Shown here one piece after another: positions 54,561-64,000 of a stretch of DNA of 64,000 nucleotides. The translations under genes were made by a program, and so were the position numbers. The DNA is taken from the NCBI RefSeq assembly GCF_030848805.1, contig NC_092362.1:8432439-8496438 (forward strand). Reading direction: 5' to 3'. The notes below the pieces were generated by a model. It worked only from the letters and a program-made list of their open reading frames with translations. It was not told where the DNA came from and made no database searches. This stretch comes from Temnothorax longispinosus. Its lineage: Eukaryota > Arthropoda > Insecta > Hymenoptera > Formicidae. Each line of letters opens with the position of its first letter. Position 1 is the stretch's first letter.

Positions 54561-54704
54561 TGTCGCGAAAGAGATAAGTTGTATAAAATATTGAATAATT
54601 TTATTTCTTGGAGTTATTCAACGTCAGGAAGTTTTCGCAGGCTTAGCGGTAAACGCGCGATGAGCAGACGGCCTGACGACGTGTAATCTTGGGAGATCGA
54701 AATT

Positions 54705-55333
54705 ATGGTGAGGTTTTGTTCTCCTTGTGCGTTTGACAGGTGTGTAACGCGTGGTGTCAAACGCGAGAAATCTACGAGAGGAATGCAAGGCGAGGAAAAA
54801 GCAAGGTGAATAGAATCTAATAATAATAAAATAATCGTATTTTTCATTAATTCATAATAGCTTTTATTTCTCTCTCTTCAGGTTCACTACGTCGGGTACT
54901 CTGGCGGTCGGAAGAGTGACGGCGACGAAGCGAGAGGAGACGATGTGTGGGACATCGCGGTGACCGGAAGGTCCGGTGACTGGCTCCGTGATCGTCGTGT
55001 GACGCGAAGAGTCAGGAACAGCGGTCCTGAAGGAGAGGAGACTGGCGGGGTAAGTGAAGAGACTTATTATCAAAGAATAAATTTAATCCGCAATAATATT
55101 GAAAATGGAACAGATAATCCGTTGATTTATTAATCTGTCTATTGAAAGAGCTAACAGTGCTGTCATTAACTATCTTTAGTAATTTGTTTATCTATTTATT
55201 GACGAATCGTGCAACTATTAATTCACTTTTGTTTTAGAGCGAGGACTGGCAGAGAGCGATGAGCGTTTCAGGTGAATATCTACGTCCGAACAATGCACTG
55301 AGAGAGATGTGCAGCGACCTGGTTCACTCCTGA
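54705..55333 (+). CDS. Possible small spliced ORF, 88 residues
   Basis: An ATG at 54705-54707 is followed at once by GTGAGG. Acceptor TTCTCTCTCTTCAG leads to exon 54882-55049 (VHYVGYSGGRKSDGDEARGD...RNSGPEGEETGG), donor GTAAGT, acceptor TTTGTTTTAG, then exon 55238-55333 (SEDWQRAMSVSGEYLRPNNA...) ending TGA. All joins are in phase 0, giving one 88-residue, highly charged, Gly/Arg/Asp-rich frame without a known domain. Splice sites are strong and the exons are GC-rich against AT-rich introns. More acceptor/donor pairs at 55569 and 55921 suggest a longer, perhaps non-coding, transcript. Confidence 0.35.
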
Positions 55334-57491
55334 TGTCCTGAGCATCCTGAGGGAGGCGTCCCGGAAAGTGAAAGTCTCATACGTCCTGAGAGAGGCCCGC
55401 AAGGAATAAGATGGTACAGGCACCCTTGATCGGAAGGATAGTCAAGAGAATAATTTGTTGTACAATCAGATAAGTGTCTTTTAAATCTATTTCCTGAATC
55501 ACATTAACTGATTATGCTACTAATTATATGAAGAACAGAGTAAAGGCTTGTAAAAACTTTCTGTTTCAGAATGGAGTAACTGCTGGGATATATGCGCCTG
55601 AGGGGCTGGGATACAAGGATAATGGATACTATGCATCGTGGGATAGAATAAATACACCATAAAATTTAAGGTAATCACTTTGCTTTAATTGCAATAACTG
55701 TAGCGAAGTATTAATGGTTTCTATTTTTGAGTCCCTTTTTATAATAACTTGTAATTCACGCGGTTTAAAATAAAGAAAAGTATAGAAGAATTTAATATGA
55801 TAAAAGTCGAAACGAGATATTTGCAAGAAAGTCGTTAAGTCAAAAGTTCGTAAATAATAGTGATCACTAATACCGAGGAAAGTAAGCAAAATAATCGAAT
55901 AATTCTCTTATTTTTATTTCAGATAGAGAGGAGGAGGATATCTTTAGAGCAAGCAGAGAACTTTAAAAGCTACAAGAATATCGTTCTGGATAATCCGATG
56001 GAGCAGGACTCTGTAAGGACACGCGTGGTGCTAACGGGTTGCAAGTAGTAAACAGGAATTTAGGAGCGTTTTTGTTTGCGTATGAAAAAGCGTCGAGTAG
56101 TTTCCATTAAATTGTAGAACCGTGTTATGATCTCTATTTATTGCGACTTATTTGTAGAACGTAGTATGTTATGCGAAAATAATGATTATTTATAAGTAAC
56201 AACGTTAATTTGCAATATTAATTGTAACTGTATTAAATGTTATTCTATTTAATTGATCGTTATTATTTGTATTTCAGCGAGTAGATTGTAATTATTATAT
56301 AGTTGTAAAATTACTTTATAAATAATTCAATATAGAGATAAAGAATATATTCATATGTGTAACCAATATATACATGTTATTTTTAATATTTCCTTCTGAA
56401 TTTCCGTAATAGTTGTTCCTTTATAAAAAGTTCAATTTCGAATTGCTGTGAATTATATAATAGTAATGTAATTATTATAAAACTGTTTGATTTATTAAAT
56501 AGTTATTTAACATAGAAATTTGCTATTGAAATTTTATTAGATAATTGATTGACACTGATATCATCTATTTGTGTTTAGAGATTATTCTAGCTTGTTCAGC
56601 AGGATAGGAAACTAAATGTTTGTAATACTGTACGTAAAATATTTTAATATTTATACCAACATTAGAAAAACTACATTTGTATCAACACTAGACTCTAAAT
56701 GAAAATGTAAATAAAATCACAGCGCTTAGTATCATACTTAACAATATTACGAAAGAACTGAAGTACCTTTGGCGCGTCATACATTTGTAGAAATAAAATA
56801 TCTGTATTTAAAATAAATAATATTGTAACTCTTACAACTGCAGTTTCTACGTGTTTAGAGACAGAGAACAGAACAGGGTTATCAAATGTTTGTAATACTG
56901 TACGTTGAATCAATATTTTATAATATTTATATCAACCCTAGAATCTAAATAAAAATGTAAATAAAGTCACAGCACTTAGTACTACACTTAAAATTTCACG
57001 AAAAAACTTAAATATCTTTGGCACGACATTCATTTGTGCAAATTAAATATCGATGTCTCAAATGAGTGATATTGTAACCGTAATAATGACATATTGCTGC
57101 ATTTTAACTTATCTATGTCATACGTGTATAAACTTATTTTAAAGTCTATTAAAGATTTCATTTTGTAGTTTTGATTAGAATAAATGAATTAAAAACGGAA
57201 AAGACTAAAAATAAATGAAATTGCGCACATTTTATCTTTGTCTCTAATAGTAAACGTTAGTAATTAAGTAATCAATAAGGAATATTTGTTTCGAATTAAG
57301 TAATTGTTAAAGAGATTATTTTACTTAATGTCCATTTCTACAACTTCCTAGAGCTAGACGAAGATAAAAACTATTTTAAACCGAGATCAAAATAAGTCTG
57401 TATTTATCGAAGTATGGCTAGAAATGGACATTAGACGGCGATCTATTTTTCCATAAAGACCTTTTTCAATTATGCATTAATTAATTAATAA
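55334..57491. other. AT-rich region with a tandem duplication
   Basis: Contains exon-like GC-richer patches (55569-55672, 55921-56050) bounded by splice-like words, an imperfect 270-base tandem duplication (see separate entry), and a perfect 15-bp inverted pair TAATGTCCATTTCTA (57326-57340) / complement (57419-57433). No gene is otherwise seen. Confidence 0.4.
56614..57085. repeat. 270-bp imperfect tandem duplication
   Basis: AAATGTTTGTAATACTGTACG occurs at 56614 and 56884, and the following 200 bases match (AAAATGTAAATAAARTCACAGC, CATTCATTTGT or variant). Divergence is considerable, indicating an old duplication. AATAAA-type signals occur in both. Confidence 0.8.
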
Positions 57492-60400
57492 TTATGCATT
57501 AATAATTCTTATACAGCTGCTATATCTTGTATTGCAAATTGGACATCGAGAACTTTCTAAACGTTCAATACACTGATGACAACAAGCGTGATGACCACAG
57601 GGTATGAAAGCATGTGTGCGTTCGTTAGCAAGACACACCGTACAAGTGTCTGTAGAAGATACTTCTTCTGAAGTATTTTGATTATCCTCGAGATTCCAAT
57701 TCACAGTGTGGTATGGAAGGTCTTCTTCTGTAGAGGCACTATTGTCGAGTAAAGATGAATAATCATCTTCGGGTACTTCGTATATCCATTCGTCATCTGT
57801 AGGAAAATAAAGAAAGTTCACAGTATTGTACATACCAATATTTATATATCAAAATTAATTCGAATATATATTAGAACAGTATATTTGAACTGCTTAGTAC
57901 TTTCTGTTCCGTTAAAATTATCTTCTGTAATAACGTTTATCTCAGATTGCTCATGCGTTGTCTGTACACTAGAACTGTTTCCATCATTATCTAGAAACAA
58001 ATAGATTTTGCATTTTGAATATTTAATGTACAATAATATAATTTTTTGTAGGTAGATATATGCAAGTATTAAAAATAAAATCAAGAATAAAAGATGTAAA
58101 AAAACTGAAATACTTGTAAAACACGAAAAATCACTTTTATTACCTAAACTTGTTTCAAGTACAATGGTTTCCTCTTCTCCGACTGCATCTGTTTCCTCCT
58201 CTTGACTAGATGTATTAGCAATATTTGTTTCAAGTTGCTCATGCGTTATTGTCTCTATACGGGAAGAACTCTCTCTATTGCTATCTGAAAACAAATAATT
58301 TTCACAGATTTTAAATATCCATATGTAATAAAATAATTTATTGAAGGTAGATATATGTAAATATTAGGATATTATCTCTTAACATTAAATTCAAAATAAA
58401 AATTTATATACACACATTTATACTAGAGATTGCCTTCTATCAGCTAGTATCATATTTTTTAAAGATTTTTCCTAAATTTTAAGAAAATAATGTACTTCTA
58501 AGACACAAGAAATAAGCTTTGAGAAATTGAAAACCAATGTATCCAGATTACGTTCATGAAAATAATACAGATAAAAATATAATACTTTTAAAAAATTACA
58601 AGAATGTTGAACTTATCCATTATCATAATAATAATTACTATTGTTTAAAATGTCATTTATAAAAAAAATTATTGAAATAAAACTTTCAAATTTTAAAATC
58701 TCGATATATGCTAACATACGAATATGTTAACATATGAACAAGAAACAAACATGTACAAATACGTATCAATTTATAAGCTCATTTACTAAACAGATTATAT
58801 TGGTGACTTTTTTCTATGAATTTCTTTTTCTATAAAAACAGTTGAAAAAACTAAGATATTTGAAAATTATTTAAAAAATCATTCTTATTACCTGCACTTG
58901 TTTCATGTATATTGTTTATCTCTCTTCGATTAGGTACATTTCTATGTCTGCGTCTGCGTCTTATATTTTGTCCCCCTGAAACAAAAAATTAATAATAAAC
59001 ATATAATTTTCTAAGGCAAATGTATACTATTATTATGTATTTAAATTTTCTTATCCTCTTGCTATTTATTTCTTAATTGTTTTAACTATTATTAATTTTT
59101 ATATACATATAAAACAATTTTAAAAATATAGCATAGCTTGTTTTATTACATTTAGTAAAAGGAAAAAAAAATCTTAATAAACTTGTTTAAAAATGTTCTT
59201 AAATAAAAGAAAAATTAATAAAGTTAGTAAAATTAGTAATATTTACATGTATGGAAGGTTTCTTCTGTATTATCCGAAAATAACTCCACGTCTACAACAT
59301 GCTCATCATTTATATTGATATCTGCAAAAAAATATATTTTTTTACATATATTTTTATTCTTGAAATAAGTGTCATAACAACAAATTAATAAGTTAATATG
59401 GTAAAAAAATAATTTAATTTTGTTTAAAGTATTATAATGTAATATACACAGGGTAAATGTTGTACTCTTGACATCGGTCGAGATACTTCTTACATTGATT
59501 ATGAGGGAGTAGAAGCGATTATGTTAACAAAAATGTCCTATACCGTTTTGTGAAATTTGCAATAATAATCAAAGATATTGATGAAATTGTATGAATGCGA
59601 ACGCGGTCTTTACGGAACACCCTGTGTATATATGTTTTATATATATATATATAAAATGTATATTGTGTGTTTATGTGTGAATATATATATGTATATGTAT
59701 TCACACATACACGCATTCACGCGCACACGCACATCTAATAGGTATGTTTGTAATACATTTACCTTCTAATAATGTCATTTGTTCCATTTGAAACATATTG
59801 TTTCTGGTAAACATTAATAAAAATTCCTTCAGTGACAACCTAAAGAAAATTAATTTTTAACAATATAATTATTATGTTACGTCTATTATTATGTTTACTC
59901 GATTTAATACGCAAAAAAATACGAAATAATAAAATAATACCTTCCACTAACTAGGTCCTCTTGCGCATTTATAATTTTAGAATCGAGTTCCCTATTTGCT
60001 CTTGTACGAGGTCGTCGAGGTCTAATACCATTCTTTAAGCGACGTAAATCTAATTCTTGGTCAGTAATCAAATGTGATAATTTATCTGGAAAAAGATTTT
60101 TAAATTGGAGCCTTATTTATACTTATAATGTAACATCACATATGTGACGCAAATTTTGTAAAAAAATACTATAGGTCGTCATACATTTGTGATAAATTAC
60201 GTAAATTGTCTATTTCTTACAAGGAATGCATGCATATAATCACGTATGTATAAAAATATGTTATGTACTTAATAGAAAATATTTTGCCATTATATTGATA
60301 CAAACATTACCTAAAAATGTCCATACATTTGTATTCCTTGTTCCTATTTTTTGTACTGCGATATTATGGAAACTTTCCACTATGTTGTTAGTACGTACAG

Positions 60401-63400
60401 GACAACGGTAGGTACTAATTTTTGATGCCATGTTGGACCAGGTAAGTCTCAGATATGACATAAATTGTAAAATATGTGGATATTCATTTGACAATAAGTC
60501 AGCTTCAGTTTGTATGATGGATAAAGCTTCTTGAAACTTTTCTGGTGGTAACAAAGGCAATGTCATAGTCATTGACAGTACAGTTTTTGTAGCACTTGAG
60601 AGGTGTAGTTTTCGCCATTTACGCAGAACAGCCTAAAAAAGAAGGAAAGAGATGTAATTTAATTTAATGCAATTTTTTATATTTTTTATAACATTAATCA
60701 ATCAAAAGACATAATGTCTTATCACGTATGACATATATTTGTAGTAAAAGACTCCGAAATAAAAGAAATGGTAATTACGTTAAAATAATAAAATATAAAA
60801 TAATATTTGCGATATATTTAGCATATTTGTAAACATTTTTGTATTTTTTCTTTTACTCTTGAGCAGTCAATATCAATTTTAGTTAAAGACGTAACATAAC
60901 ATAATATACGAAATTCAATTTTTACGTATATACAAAAAGCAGGGCCAATTGGTTGTAATATCAACAAATACTTTCGTAACTTATATTTAATCACAATTCG
61001 TGCATAATACTCATATTACTCTTTGAAAAAAGTACAAAAATTCAGCATAAATGAAGCAAGTAACTTATAAATTTTTAGTGACATATTGTCGAAGTCCAAT
61101 TTCTGCGATATAATGGCAAAATATAACAATATTAATAAAAATATGATTATATATACCTGATTGAAGTAAAACCAACATCCAGTTAATTTAGCTGTAGTAA
61201 AATTTTTATTTAATGATTTCACTGCAGCCATTTCGAAATCACTCATAATAAATTTTATATTTTGTTTAAGTTGTGGCACAAGTTCTATAATTTTGTCCCA
61301 TAAAGCATCATATAAAGTTGTTGTACGTACATCACTCATTACGAATAATGTTGCAATGCCCTGAAAATACAAGTTATAAATAATGTTTAAAATTTAAAGG
61401 AACATCTTAAAATTATAATATATACTTACTGTATCCATGTATCGTATATGTACAGTGTAAAGCTGTGCAATATGAGGCTTGCAGGGGAGAACCTTAAGAA
61501 TAATAAATAAAATTAGATTTAAAATTGTACAATATTATCTGTTACAATATTTTGTTGTACTATTACGATTTTTTTAAACATAAAAAAATTAATTTAATTT
61601 CTTAATTTCGAGAACAGATATTTGTACTTACAGAAAATGTTCCATCTACGTAAATTTCAGTAGTAGAAGCTAATGCATCTAGTAAATAATTGGTTGATAA
61701 AATTATTGCAGTTTTTCCATTCGACGTAGTTATATTTTCTTTATAAATATTTTCAATTATGTCAGAGTTTTTTAGAATATCATATAATGATGCCAATGTA
61801 TCAGGTACACGTGGTTGGCTCTTTGTACGTTCACGTCGCATGTTACATCTCATAGACGTAAAACTTAAATATTCTGCTGCATCTGGATTGCTAGAAACAA
61901 AAAATATATTAAATATAATGCAATATAAATTTTAATAACAGTGACACAAATATACAAAATAATTGACCTTTTATAAAGTTTAAATAAATTTCAGTCCAAT
62001 ATGTCAAACATTAATTAAGTATAATAAAAGTAAAACAAACTTTTTATTAAATTTTTATAGAACTCTAAGTAGTAAGTTTTATATAGTTTATAAAAAAGAC
62101 AAACGCTATATTAATTACTTAAAATTCTACAAGTTATTAATAAAGACTGATTTAAAGAATAATTGTAAGTATTTCAGCAATTATATTTTAGTAATTTTAA
62201 AAGCATTAATTATAATATTGATAGATAATTGAAATTTATAAATAAAAAATATTTTCTTCAAGTTTTTTTTATAACAATATTATACATGAAATTTGTTACT
62301 TTTTATAAATAAAAAATTTATGACAATTATTTTAAAAAATTGTCATTATATTAAAAAATTCCTTATTAAAAATGCGATTATTTTTATAATATAAATGATC
62401 TATTAGTATAAAATTAATAAAGTTACACAAATTTTGCAAGATATTGAAGAAAAAGTATATGACAAATAAATTAGTAGGTCTGTGTTTACATATAACTTTA
62501 TTTTATTAATAAGCCTGATTGCAACCTGGACATAAAAAATATTTTATAACATATTAAAAATTATTTGGATTCTATATTTTATGTTATATAGAACTTTAGG
62601 ACGAAGGCGGTAAAGAAATAAAGTATAAAAATATACGTATAAATTAGAAAAATATAAAACACAAAAACTAGATTTTTATGAAATACATTATAATAAGAGT
62701 AAAATTAATAGAAATTATGGTGTTGTTATGTACATTAAAGAAGGAATTGAAAAAATAACGCAGGTAATAGAAATTGATAGATTTAAAATAATGCTGTTAT
62801 AATGATTGAGGAAAATCAAAATATAGAGATTTCTGTATTATATAGATTATACGATTTTTCCAAGACTAAATTTATAATGAACTTAAACATTCTTAAGTAA
62901 AAATATAAATATCAATAACCATCTAGTCATAGGAGATTATAATATAGATCTGTTAGAATTAAACAGCTTAGATCAAGAACTATTAAACAATTTCTTAGAA
63001 AAGGGTTATATACCATGCTTTCAAAATGTTACACAACCTCTAGATAATCCAGCAGAAGGTAAAGGATCTTGCATTGATAATGTATTCATAAAAACAAACA
63101 CTTTAAATTATAAATCTTACACAATAACAAACAAGTTTACAGATCACTATCCATTATTTGTCAGCATAGATAAAATAGATATGAAACAAAAAATAAACAA
63201 CTCATATTGTGGTATTAACTATAATAAATTGATAAATATAACCAGTAAATTAAACTGGAACAACATATTAATGCAGGATCCTAATATGGCGATATAATTA
63301 ATAATAAATGAAATTAAAGATTGTATAAATGAAGCCAAATATGATAAGGAAAAGTACAAAAAGAAAAAAAACAAAATAGTTGTACCTTCTACAAACTGAA

Positions 63401-63675
63401 TCAAATATATCTTTTAATCCAGTATGAGTTTTGGAAGAACGTTCTAACATTTCTTGTTTCATTTCAATCTGTTCCTTCATAAATGGTGATCTTGGATGAT
63501 TATGTTCAGTTACAACGTTTACAGTATTATCCTGAAGGATGGCCCAGCCTCGACATTTTGTTATCCGTCGTGTATTGCATCGGAAGACATTTTCGTAACG
63601 TTTATCCCAATAGTACACGTAATCATCATATACATAAATACTTGTCCCTTTCTTTCTTCCAGGAAAAACTTGCAT
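57492..63675 (-). CDS. FLYWCH zinc finger - MULE transposase - RING finger protein
   Basis: Twelve minus-strand exons join in frame without a stop: 63675-63386, 61890-61632, 61492-61430, 61360-61157, 60632-60311, 60085-59941, 59839-59763, 59321-59247, 58975-58892, 58284-58144, 57990-57901 and 57796-57492, about 684 residues. Residues 1-75 form a FLYWCH zinc finger (YYWDKRYENVFRCNTRRITK, then EHNHP). Residues about 170-380 form a MULE-type DDE domain: EIYVDGTF (Asp), FIMSDFEMAA (Asp), LTGCWFYFNQ, and RTNNIVESFHN (Glu), so all three acids are present. A basic RRRRRHR (exon 9) may be a nuclear signal. Exons 10 and 11 are acidic and look duplicated (THEQLETN / THEQSEIN). The C-terminus is an IAP-like RING (CTVCLANER...PCGHHACCHQC...CPIC), implying E3 ubiquitin ligase activity. 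It may be a recruited host gene or an intron-rich element gene. TATAG precedes the ATG, so an upstream exon is possible. Confidence 0.85.
62680..63372 (+). pseudogene. LINE endonuclease fragment in intron 1
   Basis: The plus strand reads GVVMYIKEGIEKITQ, then VIGDYNIDLLELNSLDQELL, GKGSCIDNVFIKTN and NKFTDHYPLFVSID: the AP-endonuclease blocks of a CR1/Jockey-type LINE (GDYN, D, and DH). No reverse transcriptase follows. It lies inside intron 1 of the FLYWCH-MULE-RING gene, in the opposite orientation, and stops 13 bases before the exon 1 boundary. AT-rich codon use and one frame change near 62800 suggest decay. Confidence 0.75.
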
Positions 63676-64000
63676 CTATAATGAAATAAATGTGAAATGG
63701 TTATGCAATATGTGCCAGGTAATTATATTTTTAATCACAAAATATATGTAGAGATTCCATCTTTAATTCCTAATAATATTTCTAAATGAAATAAAATGTC
63801 AGACTTTGTCTACGAACTTATTAATATTGACAACTCATTACAATTATTAGTGAAGACTAAATTATCAAAAATAATGCACAATGTAAAAAATAATCAAATT
63901 TATTTAACTGTAACATAATTTTTTTTTTAATTAAACAGAATTGAAATTGCTGTAAACCAAAGCAGTTTCGAATTAAGTAAGTACATAATCATATTACATT
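63676..64000. other. Upstream of the FLYWCH gene, AT-rich
   Basis: AT-rich sequence with no domain. An acceptor-like TTCATTATAG sits directly before the ATG on the minus strand, so another 5' exon may lie beyond the window edge. No TATA box or CpG island supports a promoter here. Confidence 0.35.

Noticed and set aside
54002..54686. Cys/His-rich ORFs on both strands of the 29-bp array
   Set aside because: The unit length is not a multiple of three and lacks stops, so all frames look open. The zinc-finger-like Cys/His spacing is an artefact.
54614..54847. Minus-strand 77-codon ORF with a signal-peptide-like start
   Set aside because: The hydrophobic start is plausible, but there is no domain or homologue I recognise, and it lies over the putative exon and intron of a plus-strand transcript.

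Overview
This is a eukaryotic, insect-type nuclear window. Spliced genes with GT-AG introns, an AT-rich background, undepleted CpG and the mix of mobile elements (Helitron, Tc1/mariner, hAT, Harbinger, a TTAA-target element, LINEs, gypsy-type retroelements) fit a hymenopteran, most probably an ant. The organism is an inference; no marker gene settles it. Most of the window is nested and broken mobile DNA. Only two stretches look like ordinary host gene sequence: the last exon of a Ly6/uPAR-type GPI-anchored protein (15.3-15.5 kb, minus) and a 12-exon minus-strand gene (57.5-63.7 kb) that joins a FLYWCH zinc finger, a MULE-type DDE transposase domain and a C-terminal RING finger.

Layout. 0-4.2 kb: a (CA)n tract, a Helitron 3' end and two broken genes of unnamed multicopy animal families. 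4.2-8.65 kb: a decayed LINE on the minus strand. 8.65-10.2 kb: a repeat block with 154-bp palindromic and 44-bp hairpin arrays. 10.6-13.4 kb: a nearly complete TTAA-flanked transposon whose transposase is broken by one in-frame TGA. 14.4-15.1 kb: a non-autonomous hAT with a perfect 8-bp target duplication. 15.3-18.2 kb: the Ly6 exon and a TIR element. 18.4-20.9, 31.9-35.3 and 42.8-46.0 kb: three copies of a 3.2-3.4 kb repeat with TGT...ACA ends; the middle copy has a 4-bp target duplication. 20.9-25.5 kb: a MITE, a solo LTR, a 50-bp array and a Rep-like HUH/helicase exon in CpG-rich DNA. 25.7-29.1 kb: an inactivated minus-strand Helitron. 29.9-30.7 kb: two exons of a Harbinger transposase. 30.8-37.3 kb: a GC-rich LTR-like unit with tandem repeats, four hairpins sharing a GTACGAG loop, and three consecutive ORFs, two of them paralogous CxxC proteins. 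37.3-42.4 kb: CpG-rich DNA with arrays of long perfect hairpins. 46.9-47.5 kb: a Penelope-like insertion with a hammerhead-like motif. 47.75-51.83 kb: a TA-flanked palindrome with 2-kb arms, each holding half a Tc1-like element and a captured, intron-containing piece of the COPII coat gene sec24. 51.9-52.6 kb: the end of pol and start of env of a gypsy-type endogenous retrovirus. 52.6-54.6 kb: three successive minisatellites. 54.7-55.3 kb: a possible small spliced ORF.

No metabolic pathway is encoded. The themes are insertion within insertion, hairpin-forming repeat arrays, capture of host exons by a transposon, and a transposase-derived gene that remains open across 12 exons. The items most deserving follow-up are the FLYWCH-MULE-RING gene, the sec24-carrying foldback element, and the GC-rich three-ORF unit with its hairpin leader.
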